NCBI RefSeq assembly: GCF_009363075.1
Contig: NZ_CP045293.1
Coordinates: 1,054,001-1,118,000, forward strand
Length of the DNA stretch: 64,000 nucleotides
Direction of reading: 5' to 3'
Origin: Paenibacillus guangzhouensis
Lineage (GTDB): Bacteria > Bacillota > Bacilli > Paenibacillales > Paenibacillaceae
In this document: piece after piece, positions 10,601-17,970 of the stretch
Position numbering within the stretch: the stretch's first letter is position 1
Layout: each line of letters opens with the position of its first letter
The notes under the pieces: model-generated
Database searches by the model: none
The model's input: the letters and a program-made list of their open reading frames with translations, nothing else
What the model was told of the DNA's origin: nothing
Translations under genes and position numbers: made by a program

Positions 10601-11193
10601 CGATCGAAGAGTTCGAGCGTGTGAATGAGCGGTTTACGTTCTTGAATGAGCAGAAGGATGACTTGATCGAAGCGAAGACAACACTCTACGAAGTGATCCG
10701 GGAGATGGACGATGAGATGGGTAGACGCTTCCGAGCGACCTTTGATGCGATTCGCAAGGAGTTCGTGATCGTCTTCTCCAAACTATTCGGCGGCGGTCGG
10801 GCAGATCTTGTCCTGATTGATCCAGATCGAATCTTGGATACCGGGATCGATATCGTGGCGCAGCCTCCTGGGAAGAAGCTGCAGAACTTGCAGCTGTTGT
10901 CAGGTGGTGAGCGGGCATTAACGGCGATGGCTTTATTGTTCGCGATCTTACAGGTCAAGCCGGTGCCATTCTGTGTGCTCGATGAGGTTGAAGCCGCACT
11001 GGATGAAGCGAATGTTACGCGTTTTGCGCAATATTTGCGTGAGTTCTCAGAACAGACACAATTTATTGTCGTTACCCATCGAAAAGGCACGATGGAAGAG
11101 GCAGACGTATTATATGGTGTTACAATGGAAGAAGGCGGCGTATCGAAGCTTGTATCGGTGAAATTGGAGGATGACGATGCGATCATCGCTTAG
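7624..11193 (+). CDS. smc: Chromosome segregation protein SMC
   Basis: SMC is the ATPase core of the bacterial condensin that compacts and segregates the chromosome with ScpA and ScpB. The 1189 residues show the standard build: N-terminal Walker A GPNGSGKSN near residue 32, a long coiled coil, a hinge around 500-660, a second coiled coil, then the ABC signature LSGGERALTAMA (about 1092) and Walker B FCVLDEVEAALDE. Length is normal. It precedes ftsY, as in B. subtilis. Confidence 0.98.
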   Translation: MFLKRIELQGFKSFADKTELEFVQGITAVVGPNGSGKSNISDGIRWVLGEQSAKSLRGGKMEDIIFAGSDARKAVNYGEVSLTLDNTDQALPLDFNEVTVTRRVHRSGESEYLINKQACRLKDITELFMDTGIGKEAYSIIGQGRIEEILSTRSEDRRGIFEEASGIVKYKSRKRDAQRKLDETEQNLLRIHDLVSELEDQIEPLREQSTKAIHYKELRGQLKSKEISMYVYQIEQIHQSWQEANTKMTKLTQEQLELSTIVSQHDAGLEKHRIEMRKLEEELEGLQQALLQYSEEFEKCEGYGEVLKERHKNLKHNEGQLNQSLEMHERRMQEKETEENACKTKLDEIEAKQGELRARLTEEESRLVGVTGGASIDTEESLKGQLLDVMNQMAQLRNEIRYIDQQSETLGRRLERMGDEEAKLKEQKAQFDESMRVIEQKLVETAELVESLRNQFIAESDRLREVQHLLDEAQSTARRWEQKLDSLVSRRDTMKELQDDYDGFMIGVREVLKASRNGSLHGVHGAIAELITVPEKVETAMETALGASMQHIVMENEALAREAISFLKRRQLGRATFLPLDVIRPRSLSDSDRKLLSSAEGFVGIGVDLIQFDRKYSNMIGSLLGNVVISETLEQANKIAAKCQYRFRVVTLEGDVVNAGGSMTGGSVHKKNTSLLGRNRQIEQLEAEIKETEAQLTKLQAGVKDMKQESNTLQQRLEKLREQRDSKRMEEQRLQAEQKQLEHESRHVNEQLSVITQEGDGYTKESNEFVSGREAAVRKLEAYQTDEARIQQEIQTAESMRKMNESAKEELQSQLTDLKVQAGKWDQEKFSLQEQLRRVRDEKAAYVRDLASAKESIAQIQKDYEVYERERVKQIEDLNHFKLQKEKTAEQIDFKRADRAEWVRKLELEESETKEQRTALRNVEEQLRHTEIQVNRLDVELDNILKKLSEEYELSFELAKHRYPVPEDVLGTQQEVRDLKRQITALGDVNLGAIEEFERVNERFTFLNEQKDDLIEAKTTLYEVIREMDDEMGRRFRATFDAIRKEFVIVFSKLFGGGRADLVLIDPDRILDTGIDIVAQPPGKKLQNLQLLSGGERALTAMALLFAILQVKPVPFCVLDEVEAALDEANVTRFAQYLREFSEQTQFIVVTHRKGTMEEADVLYGVTMEEGGVSKLVSVKLEDDDAIIA

Positions 11194-11245
11194 TTGAACC
11201 GTACCGTCTAAGTAGCAGCTTGTTAAATTCGTATGGAGGGGTACC

Positions 11246-12259
11246 ATGAGCTTTTTTAAAAAATTAAAAGAGAGCATTTCCAAGAAAACTGAAGCGGTCA
11301 CCAATGTGTTCAAGGACGGTTTAAGCAAGACGCGTACGGCGCTTGTGGAGAAGGTCCAGGATCTCATTACGCGCCGCAAGAAAATCGACGAAGAATTCTA
11401 TGAAGAACTGGAAGAGATTCTGATCGGTGCGGACGTTGGCGTAAATACGGTCATGAAATTGATCGATGATCTGCGCCGTGAAGTACGTCAACGTAAAATC
11501 GAAGATGCTGCGGAACTGCAGCCGGTTCTCTCTGAGAAGCTCGTCGGGCTTCTGCGCGGGGACGAGAATGTTGGCATTCAGATGAATCCAGACGGCATCA
11601 CGGTCGTATTATTCGTGGGCGTTAACGGCGTAGGGAAGACTACGACGATCGGTAAGCTTGCACATCGCTTCAAGCAGCAAGGGAAGAAGGTTCTCCTCGC
11701 TGCAGGGGATACATTCCGTGCGGGTGCAATTGAGCAGCTTGAAGTATGGGGACAACGTGTTGGGGTCGACGTCATTAAGCAGCAATCCGGTGCAGACCCA
11801 GCGGCGGTCATGTTCGATGCAGTTCAAGCTGCAAAGCAGCGTAATGTCGACGTTCTACTCTGTGATACCGCAGGTCGCTTGCAGAACAAATCCAATCTCA
11901 TGGACGAATTAAATAAGATCTACCGCGTTATTCAACGCGAAATTCCTGGCGCACCGCACGAAGTGCTCATGGTACTCGATGCGACGACAGGTCAGAATGC
12001 GCTTAGCCAAGCGAAGCTGTTCGGTGAGAAGAGCGGCGTGACGGGGCTTGTCTTGACCAAGCTAGATGGTACAGCCAAAGGCGGTATCGTGATCGCGATT
12101 CGTCAAGAACTGAACCTGCCAGTGAAATTCATTGGACTTGGCGAGAAAATGGACGATCTGCAAGAATTCGATTCGGAGCAATTCGTTCATGCGTTGTTCG
12201 CGGGGCTGATTAAAGAGGCAGAAGAATCAGAGGACGGCGAGGAAGAGCAGCAAGGTTAA
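11246..12259 (+). CDS. ftsY: Signal recognition particle receptor FtsY
   Basis: FtsY is the SRP receptor GTPase at the membrane. The 337 residues have an N-domain helical bundle, then the G-domain motifs GVNGVGKTTT (G1), AGDTFRAGA, DTAGR (G3) and TKLDGTAKGG (G4). Like other Bacillales FtsY it lacks the long acidic A-domain of E. coli, having only a short basic N-terminus. A GGAGGGG ribosome site precedes ATG 11246. Its partner Ffh is encoded about 1.2 kb downstream. Confidence 0.97.
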   Translation: MSFFKKLKESISKKTEAVTNVFKDGLSKTRTALVEKVQDLITRRKKIDEEFYEELEEILIGADVGVNTVMKLIDDLRREVRQRKIEDAAELQPVLSEKLVGLLRGDENVGIQMNPDGITVVLFVGVNGVGKTTTIGKLAHRFKQQGKKVLLAAGDTFRAGAIEQLEVWGQRVGVDVIKQQSGADPAAVMFDAVQAAKQRNVDVLLCDTAGRLQNKSNLMDELNKIYRVIQREIPGAPHEVLMVLDATTGQNALSQAKLFGEKSGVTGLVLTKLDGTAKGGIVIAIRQELNLPVKFIGLGEKMDDLQEFDSEQFVHALFAGLIKEAEESEDGEEEQQG

Positions 12260-12343
12260 TTTCCTCAATGTCAACAATCGCCCACATTGCGTATACTGAG
12301 TCATACAATCGAAGAAACATCCATTTTAGAAAGGAAGTGCATT

Positions 12344-12991
12344 ATGGCAGATACTTACACGTATTCCAGAAGGGAAGAAGTAGCGAATGCCATTACGCAC
12401 GGGATCGGAGCATTTCTAAGTGTTGCGGCTTTAGCGTTACTCATCACGTTCTCCAGCCTGTTCGGCACCGCGTGGCATGTTGTGAGCTTCACGATTTACG
12501 GCATCACGATGTTGCTGCTCTATGCTTCGTCAACCCTCGTGCATAGTTTCCCAGAAGGTAAGGTAAAGGATTTATTCGAGATATTCGACCATGCCTCGAT
12601 TTACTTGTTCATTGCAGGGACCTATACTCCCTTCCTGTTCGTTATCGTGCGAGGGACATTAGGATGGACGTTGTTCGGGATCATTTGGGGCATCGCGATA
12701 TCGGGTGTCGTGTTCAAAGCCTTTTTCACGAAGAAATTCCTGTTCCTTTCTACTTTATTCTATATTGCGATGGGTTGGTTGATTGTTCTCGCTTGGAATC
12801 CCTTGGTTGAGGCACTCCCTACCGGAGGGCTCGTCCTTCTGATCGCAGGCGGTATCCTGTATACGCTGGGGACGATTTTCTATGTGTGGCGAGGGTTCCC
12901 ATATCATCATGCGATCTGGCATTTGTTCGTACTTGCAGGGTCTGCCGCGCATTTCTTTGCGATTTTGCTCTATGTTTTGCCGATAAAATAA
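12344..12991 (+). CDS. Hemolysin III (TrhA/YqfA) family membrane protein
   Basis: The 215-residue protein has about seven transmembrane helices and the conserved polar stretches of the hemolysin III/PAQR family: EEVANAITHGIGA, DHASIYLFIAGTYTPF and HAIWHLFVLAGSAAHFF, whose His and Asp residues bind metal in PAQR proteins. Family members have been linked to membrane energetics and fluidity; no haemolytic role should be assumed. The start is ATG 12344 after AAAGGAAG rather than the longer frame at 12287. It is inserted between ftsY and ylxM and ends at its own terminator. Confidence 0.88.
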   Translation: MADTYTYSRREEVANAITHGIGAFLSVAALALLITFSSLFGTAWHVVSFTIYGITMLLLYASSTLVHSFPEGKVKDLFEIFDHASIYLFIAGTYTPFLFVIVRGTLGWTLFGIIWGIAISGVVFKAFFTKKFLFLSTLFYIAMGWLIVLAWNPLVEALPTGGLVLLIAGGILYTLGTIFYVWRGFPYHHAIWHLFVLAGSAAHFFAILLYVLPIK

Positions 12992-12997
12992 ATTTCT

Positions 12998-13037
12998 GAA
13001 GATGTTAAGGCTAAAGCCTTGACATCTTCTTTTATTT
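12998..13037 (+). terminator. Rho-independent terminator after the hemolysin III-like gene
   Basis: GAAGATGTTAAGGC pairs with GCCTTGACATCTTC (14 bp, one G-U) around a TAAA loop, followed by TTTTATTTT. Confidence 0.88.
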
Positions 13038-13104
13038 TGGGTAAGATAAGTCATGTTGATTTGCTGTAAAGGACTTTTCCTTGACGGAGGGAGTGGCTGA
13101 AGGC

Positions 13105-13458
13105 GTGAAAGAGGAGAATATGCTCGACAAGACGAATCGGGTCAATCTGCTATTTGCCTTTTATGAATCGCTGCTCACCGAGAAACAGCAGACATTTCTG
13201 AAATGTTATTTTCACGATGATTTCTCACTCGGAGAGATCGCAGCGGAATTTAATATTAGCCGGCAGGCGGTATATGAACACATTAAACGTGCGGAGCAAG
13301 TGCTTGAGAATTACGAAGTGAAGCTTGGACTTGTGCGCAAATACGAAATGCGTCATACTTATATGGAACAATTAAGCGAAGTACTTAAATATATACCACT
13401 AGAACATCGAGAACAAGCAAGACTAACACTAGAACATTTACAGAACATGGATGCATGA
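13105..13458 (+). CDS. ylxM: YlxM, SRP-associated helix-turn-helix protein
   Basis: YlxM is a small helix-turn-helix protein encoded directly before ffh in many Firmicutes; in streptococci it modulates SRP GTPase activity. The family core is clear: LLTEKQQTFLKCYF, then DFSLGEIAAEFNISRQAVYEHIKRAE. The start is uncertain. GTG 13105 lies about 11 bases after GGAGGGAG; ATG 13120 has GAGGAG only 3 bases away; TTG 13081 has no site. It ends 21 bp before ffh. Confidence 0.9.
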   Translation: MKEENMLDKTNRVNLLFAFYESLLTEKQQTFLKCYFHDDFSLGEIAAEFNISRQAVYEHIKRAEQVLENYEVKLGLVRKYEMRHTYMEQLSEVLKYIPLEHREQARLTLEHLQNMDA

Positions 13459-13479
13459 TGAAGAACGGAGGTGACGAGA

Positions 13480-14859
13480 TTGGCATTTGAAGGATTAACA
13501 AATCGACTATCCAGCGTATTCAGTAAGCTGCGTGGTAAAGGGAAAGTAACGGAAGATGATGTAAACGAAGCTATGCGTGAGGTTCGACTGGCACTTCTGG
13601 AAGCGGACGTGAACTTTAAGGTCGTGAAGGATTTTATCGCGAAAGTGAAGGAACGTGCGCTGGGCCAAGAAGTAGAGAAGAGCTTCACACCAGGCATGGT
13701 AATTATCGACATCGTTAATAAAGAGTTAACGGAACTTATGGGCGGAACGAATGCGAAGCTCGCGAAGGCGAACAAACCGCCGACCGTCATTATGATGGCA
13801 GGTCTGCAAGGGGCCGGTAAGACAACGACGAGCGGTAAGCTTGCGAAGCTTCTACAGAAGCAGAACCATAAGCCACTACTCGTTGCAGGCGATATTTATC
13901 GTCCCGCAGCGATTAAGCAGTTGCAAGTGCTCGGCGAACAGATTAAGGTTCCTGTCTTCTCACTCGGTGATCAGACAAGCCCGGTCGAGATTGCGCGTCA
14001 AGCGCTCCAGCATGCGAAGGATAACGGACATGATTATCTGATTATCGATACGGCAGGTCGCTTGCATATCGATGAGCAGCTGATGGAAGAATTGAAGCAG
14101 ATTCATGCAACGGTGAAGCCGGATGAAGTCTTGCTCGTCGTCGATGCGATGACAGGTCAGGATGCAGTGAACGTCGCTGACAGCTTCAATCAGCAGCTTG
14201 AACTCACAGGCGTCGTACTAACAAAGCTTGATGGCGATACACGCGGTGGTGCGGCGATTTCGGTTAAGGCTGTAACAGGCTGCCCGATCAAATTCGCGGC
14301 ATTAGGCGAGAAGATTGATGCACTTGAGCCATTCCATCCGGAACGTATGGCTTCTCGTATTCTCGGTATGGGAGATATGTTATCCCTCATCGAGAAGGCA
14401 CAGTCCAACATCGATGCAGAGAAAGCAAAAGAAATGGAACGGAAGATGCGCGATGCATCCTTCACGTTCGATGATTTCTTAGAGCAAATGCAGCAAGTGA
14501 AGAAGCTCGGACCACTCGATCAGATCTTAGATATGATCCCGGGCATGGGCAAAGTAAAGCAAATGAAAGACCTCAAAGTAGATGAGAAGCAGATGGGCCG
14601 TATCGAAGCGATCGTGCATTCCATGACCGCGAAAGAGCGGAATGAACCGGATCTGATCAATCACAGCCGTCGTAAGCGGATTGCGGCAGGAAGCGGAACG
14701 ACATTAACCGATGTCAACCGACTCATTAAGCAATTCGATGATATGCGCCGGATGATGAAGCAGTTCTCAGATATGATGGGCGGCAGCGGCAAAGGCGCCA
14801 AAATGATGAAGAATTTGAAGAAGCAAGCAAGTAAAGGCGGTATGAGACCATTTCGCTAA
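13480..14859 (+). CDS. ffh: Signal recognition particle protein Ffh
   Basis: Ffh is the SRP54 GTPase that binds signal peptides and 4.5S/scRNA. It has the N domain, G motifs GLQGAGKTTT, DTAGR and TKLDGDTRGG, and a methionine-rich M domain with DFLEQMQQVKKLGPLDQILDMIPG and GSGTTLTDVNRLIKQF, ending in a GGMRPFR tail. The start is TTG 13480, 5 bases after GGAGGTGA, giving MAFEGLTNRL (459 aa); the GTG at 13471 lies inside the ribosome site. Confidence 0.97.
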   Translation: MAFEGLTNRLSSVFSKLRGKGKVTEDDVNEAMREVRLALLEADVNFKVVKDFIAKVKERALGQEVEKSFTPGMVIIDIVNKELTELMGGTNAKLAKANKPPTVIMMAGLQGAGKTTTSGKLAKLLQKQNHKPLLVAGDIYRPAAIKQLQVLGEQIKVPVFSLGDQTSPVEIARQALQHAKDNGHDYLIIDTAGRLHIDEQLMEELKQIHATVKPDEVLLVVDAMTGQDAVNVADSFNQQLELTGVVLTKLDGDTRGGAAISVKAVTGCPIKFAALGEKIDALEPFHPERMASRILGMGDMLSLIEKAQSNIDAEKAKEMERKMRDASFTFDDFLEQMQQVKKLGPLDQILDMIPGMGKVKQMKDLKVDEKQMGRIEAIVHSMTAKERNEPDLINHSRRKRIAAGSGTTLTDVNRLIKQFDDMRRMMKQFSDMMGGSGKGAKMMKNLKKQASKGGMRPFR

Positions 14860-14902
14860 TGGTTCAGATAGAAATGTTAATTAATTGAGGGAGGTGAATT
14901 TC

Positions 14903-15175
14903 GTGGCAGTTCGTATTCGTCTAAAACGCATGGGTGCTCATAAAGCTCCTTCTTATCGTGTTGTTGTTTCTGACTCTCGTTCTCCTCGTGATGGTCGTTT
15001 TATCGAGGAAATCGGTTTCTACAACCCAGTTGCTCAACCAGCAGTTGTGAACATCGATGAGGAAAAAGCACTAAAATGGCTTCAAACGGGCGCTCAAGCT
15101 TCCGATACTGTTCGCAACTTGCTTAGCAAAGCGGGCGTAATGACTAAGTTCCATGAGCTTAAGCAATCGAAATAA
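14903..15175 (+). CDS. rpsP: 30S ribosomal protein S16
   Basis: S16 is a primary-binding protein of the small subunit. Ninety residues begin [19 protein letters not shown], the family signature, and continue [25 protein letters not shown] 14903 follows GGAGGTG with proper spacing; the longer frame from 14885 runs through the ribosome site. It heads the rpsP-khpA-rimM-trmD set. Confidence 0.98.
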   Translation: MAVRIRLKRMGAHKAPSYRVVVSDSRSPRDGRFIEEIGFYNPVAQPAVVNIDEEKALKWLQTGAQASDTVRNLLSKAGVMTKFHELKQSK

Positions 15176-15198
15176 GCTGTTGATTCGGAGGGAATCGT

Positions 15199-15429
15199 AT
15201 GGAAGATTTAGTAAAAGTTATTGCTAAGGCTTTAGTCGACCATCCGGAGGATGTTCACGTCGAAGTTGTGGAGAAAGAGCACGTCATTGTCTATGAATTA
15301 ACGGTTCATCCTGACGATGTTGGGAAAGTTATTGGTAAACAAGGGCGAATCGCCAAAGCACTTCGTACGGTCGTAACATCTGCAGCAGTGAAAGTCAGTA
15401 AACGGGTAACCGTTGATATCGTATCTTAA
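15199..15429 (+). CDS. khpA: KH-domain RNA-binding protein KhpA
   Basis: This 76-residue protein is a single KH domain with the GxxG loop in VGKVIGKQGRIAKAL. The family (YlqC, KhpA) binds RNA, often with KhpB, and affects cell envelope and division in Firmicutes. Its place between rpsP and rimM is conserved. The ATG follows GGAGGG. A terminator-like hairpin follows it, so rimM may be expressed partly on its own. Confidence 0.93.
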   Translation: MEDLVKVIAKALVDHPEDVHVEVVEKEHVIVYELTVHPDDVGKVIGKQGRIAKALRTVVTSAAVKVSKRVTVDIVS

Positions 15430-15439
15430 GCGATCAGAG

Positions 15440-15475
15440 AAGGGGTTGGGATGAATGTCCCAGCCCCTTTTTCAT
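15440..15475 (+). terminator. Terminator after khpA
   Basis: AAGGGGTTGGGA and TCCCAGCCCCTT form a 12-bp GC-rich stem (one G-U) with a 6-base loop and five T. It would stop or attenuate transcription between khpA and rimM. Confidence 0.82.
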
Positions 15476-15493
15476 ACCGTGTTTTACGATATC

Positions 15494-15557
15494 GGGGTCT
15501 CCGCAAAGTACCTGGATTGATCTCAAAGCCAATACACTACTTTGTGGGGTTATTTTC
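15494..15557 (+). repeat. Structured intergenic repeat, copy 1 (before rimM)
   Basis: This runs from GGGGTCTCCGC to TGTGGGGTTATTTT. CTCCGCAAAGTA pairs with TACTTTGTGGGG over 12 bp. A related copy with the same ends (GGGGTC...AAGCCA...GTGGGGTTA) lies before hslV at 49224-49287. It falls between the khpA terminator and rimM and does not look coding. Confidence 0.55.
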
Positions 15558-15629
15558 ATACGGAATGAAGAGGTTGCGCACAATAAGAGCAGCCTTTTAC
15601 ATAGATAAGGATGAGTTTAGGAGGTTCTT

Positions 15630-16148
15630 ATGACGGAACAATTATATACAGTAGGTAAAATTGTTAATACGCACGGGATTCGCGGTGAGCTGAAAATTGT
15701 GCCGCAGACCGATTTCCCAGAAGAACGGTTCCAACCGAAGAGCAAGTTGTTCTTCCAGAACCCAGAGACACAGCAGTCCATACCGGTCGTTGTCGAGAGC
15801 TCTCGATTGCAAAAGAATATGTACGTATTGAAATTCGTCGGGTACGGCAATATCAACGACGTTGAGAAGTTCAAAGGTTGGCTGCTCAAAATCGCAGATT
15901 CCGAGCGTAGAGCGCTCGATGAAGATGAATACTATTACAGCGATATCATTGGATGTCAGGTCATTACGGACGAAGGGGAAGAGCTTGGCGTGATAAGCGA
16001 AATTCTGAGTCCTGGCGCAAACGATGTCTGGGTCGTGAAGCGTAAGAAGGGCGCGGACGTGCTCCTGCCGGTGATTGATGATGTCATTCTTGATATCAAT
16101 GTTCAGGAGAAGGTTATTAAGGTTCACGTGATGGAAGGACTTATATAA
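15630..16148 (+). CDS. rimM: Ribosome maturation factor RimM
   Basis: RimM assists late 30S assembly and binds S19. The N-terminal domain opens [17 protein letters not shown], the family signature, and the C-terminal PRC-barrel contains [19 protein letters not shown] and [10 protein letters not shown]. Length 172 is normal. ATG 15630 follows AGGAGG. The stop is one base before trmD. The ylqD gene found between khpA and rimM in B. subtilis is absent here. Confidence 0.96.
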   Translation: MTEQLYTVGKIVNTHGIRGELKIVPQTDFPEERFQPKSKLFFQNPETQQSIPVVVESSRLQKNMYVLKFVGYGNINDVEKFKGWLLKIADSERRALDEDEYYYSDIIGCQVITDEGEELGVISEILSPGANDVWVVKRKKGADVLLPVIDDVILDINVQEKVIKVHVMEGLI

Positions 16149-16149
16149 T

Positions 16150-16899
16150 ATGCGGATGGACGTCCTTACCTTATTCCCGGAGATGTTCGAAGGGGTATTT
16201 CATAGCAGTATTCTAGGAAAGGCGCAGGAGAAGGGCATTGTGCAGTTACAAGCACACAATTTCCGAGAACATGCGAACAACAAGCATAATACGGTTGACG
16301 ATTATCCGTATGGCGGCGGCGGTGGTATGGTACTGAAGCCAGAGCCGATATTTTCGGCGGTGGAGTCCTTAATCGAACCCGATGCCGCGAAGCCGCGAGT
16401 CATTCTTATGTGCCCGCAGGGAGAGCGATATACGCAGGCAAAGGCCGAAGAGCTCGCGAAGGAAGAACATCTAATCTTGATCTGCGGGCATTATGAAGGT
16501 TATGACGAGCGGATCCGCGAATTCCTGGTGACGGATGAGCTGTCTGTCGGAGATTATGTCTTAACGGGCGGCGAACTGCCCGCGATGACCATTATCGACA
16601 GCGTGGCGCGTCTTCTACCGGGCGTACTTGGGAACGAGACTTCGGCGGTTACGGATTCGTTCAGCACGGGACTGCTAGAATACCCGCATTATACACGTCC
16701 TGCAGATTTCCGCGGGATGAAAGTCCCGGATATTTTACTGTCCGGCCATCATGCGAACGTGGAAGCATGGCGTAAGCAGCAATCGCTGCGCAGGACGTTA
16801 GAACGACGGCCTGATCTGCTTGAGCATATCGAATTGAATAAGAAAGAACAGAAGTGGTTGCAAGAAATCAAGAAGGATATGACACAAGAAAATAATTAA
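16150..16899 (+). CDS. trmD: tRNA (guanine37-N1)-methyltransferase TrmD
   Basis: TrmD methylates G37 of tRNAs using S-adenosylmethionine and protects the reading frame. The SPOUT trefoil-knot residues are in [13 protein letters not shown] and [29 protein letters not shown] at the start and [14 protein letters not shown] later are also typical. Length 249 is standard. It ends at a strong terminator, and rplS, its usual neighbour, is 10 kb away because of the inserted signalling region. Confidence 0.97.
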   Translation: MRMDVLTLFPEMFEGVFHSSILGKAQEKGIVQLQAHNFREHANNKHNTVDDYPYGGGGGMVLKPEPIFSAVESLIEPDAAKPRVILMCPQGERYTQAKAEELAKEEHLILICGHYEGYDERIREFLVTDELSVGDYVLTGGELPAMTIIDSVARLLPGVLGNETSAVTDSFSTGLLEYPHYTRPADFRGMKVPDILLSGHHANVEAWRKQQSLRRTLERRPDLLEHIELNKKEQKWLQEIKKDMTQENN

Positions 16900-16910
16900 T
16901 CCTCGATATG

Positions 16911-16957
16911 AAACTCTAAGATTCTGCCTTTATGGCAAGAAGCTTAGAGTTTTTTTG
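16911..16957 (+). terminator. Rho-independent terminator after trmD
   Basis: AAACTCTAAG pairs with CTTAGAGTTT, extended inward by TTCTGCC / GGCAAGAA, with a TTTAT loop and seven T. It ends the rpsP-trmD operon. Confidence 0.9.
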
Positions 16958-17270
16958 AGGTTGAAGTATGAATCGATCTCTAAATAAACGTAATGTAGGC
17001 GGTATTTTACTGTGCGCAAGGCCTACTCCAGTATCGTCAAGGACTCTTGACTTATGAAAGAAATCCTACTTTATTCCCCCAAAGCCTTCCTCAAATCGAT
17101 ATTCCATAAGTTCTCCATTTGCCATGCACTCTGATTCGTTAGTCCTTTATCACAGTAAATGGATGGTTAGTATTCTATGAAAATATTAAACAGTATTCTA
17201 ATACTTAACTTATAATCGTTTAATTCGATTCAAGTATGATGGAGGAAATTATTGGGATGGAGTGAGTAGT
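16958..17270 (+). other. Intergenic stretch before the chemosensory cluster
   Basis: No intact gene is visible. On the minus strand, 17071-17166 holds an open stretch of about 31 codons that reads protein-like (QSAWQMENLWNIDLRKALGE then stop) but has no start; it may be the end of a decayed gene. The right part is AT-rich with TATAAT at 17211-17216 and repeated AGTATT motifs. Confidence 0.4.
17169..17216 (+). promoter_or_regulatory. Candidate promoter and operator of the chemosensory cluster
   Basis: The palindrome AGTATT-CT-AATACT (17192-17205) lies just upstream of a TATAAT -10 (17211-17216). A second copy of AGTATTCTA starts at 17169, 23 bp (about two helical turns) before the first. The layout suggests an operator over the -35 region. 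The regulator is unknown. Confidence 0.45.
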
Positions 17271-17543
17271 ATGAAAGCGATGGTGTTACAGTTCTATCAA
17301 AAGAGCGTACCCGTATTTCGATATCATGCAAACGCAGATATTCAAGCATTGAGACGGAAAGTTAACGAGTTGAAATATGATTTTATGTTCCGTAAACGTT
17401 GGCGTCGAATTGTGTCCATAGACCTAGGAAGTGAAGTTGCCATTTTCAAATATAGTGACGGAACAAAGTTATATTTGGAAGTTGTAATTGGAGCCCGAGG
17501 TGATGTGAATGGCGATGCAGCAGACATTCAATCAATACGTTGA
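17271..17543 (+). CDS. Small protein of unknown function
   Basis: I do not recognise this 90-residue protein. It is basic in the middle (FMFRKRWRRIV), mostly alternating beta-like segments (VSIDLGSEVAIFKY, KLYLEVVIGA), with no membrane segment or signal peptide. ATG 17271 lies 8 bases after GGAG. Its last 35 bases overlap the start of the CheW gene in another frame, suggesting translational coupling and a role with the chemosensory genes. The frame could also be a decayed reading frame, but the ribosome site and overlap favour a real gene. Confidence 0.6.
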   Translation: MKAMVLQFYQKSVPVFRYHANADIQALRRKVNELKYDFMFRKRWRRIVSIDLGSEVAIFKYSDGTKLYLEVVIGARGDVNGDAADIQSIR

Positions 17544-17931
17544 GATTGGGCTTGGCAATGAACGGTTTGCGCTGCCGATTCAGGAGATCCACGAGATCAT
17601 TAAGCTGCAGCCCATCATCGAGATACCGAATACCCCAACCTCATTGCTCGGCGTCATTAACCTTCGGGGAAATGTAATTCCAATTGTCAACATTCATAGC
17701 TACCTAGGCATGCCCAAAGTACCAGATACGAAAATGAATCGGATTATCATTGTGAACTATGAACAATCTATGGTCGGAATTGTGGTGGATCAAGTCATAC
17801 AGGTCACTTCTTACTCCCAAATCGAGCCACTTCCCTATGGTGCACAGGTTCACGATGGTCGGCATGCGAATCAAGTAGCGAATGTCGAAGGAGAGCTCAT
17901 TAACATTATTAGTATGCAACAAATATTGTAA
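17509..17931 (+). CDS. cheW: CheW-type coupling protein
   Basis: CheW couples chemoreceptors to the CheA kinase. The 140 residues are a single CheW domain: VEIGLGNERFALPIQEIHEI, then LLGVINLRGNVIPIVNI and VGIVVDQVIQVTSY. ATG 17509 and ATG 17515 are both possible after GAGGTGAT. It overlaps the small upstream gene and is followed by cheA, so it probably belongs to a dedicated pathway separate from flagellar chemotaxis. Confidence 0.9.
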   Translation: MAMQQTFNQYVEIGLGNERFALPIQEIHEIIKLQPIIEIPNTPTSLLGVINLRGNVIPIVNIHSYLGMPKVPDTKMNRIIIVNYEQSMVGIVVDQVIQVTSYSQIEPLPYGAQVHDGRHANQVANVEGELINIISMQQIL

Positions 17932-17970
17932 TACAAATGTAAAGAAATTATGTTGTCAAGGAGTTTAGGG

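Noticed and set aside
12287-12343. N-terminal extension of the hemolysin III-like protein
   Set aside because: There is no ribosome site before ATG 12287, whereas AAAGGAAG precedes ATG 12344 and the family begins near there.
15451-15633. 60-codon plus-strand frame between khpA and rimM
   Set aside because: It starts inside the khpA terminator, runs through the structured repeat, and lacks a ribosome site.
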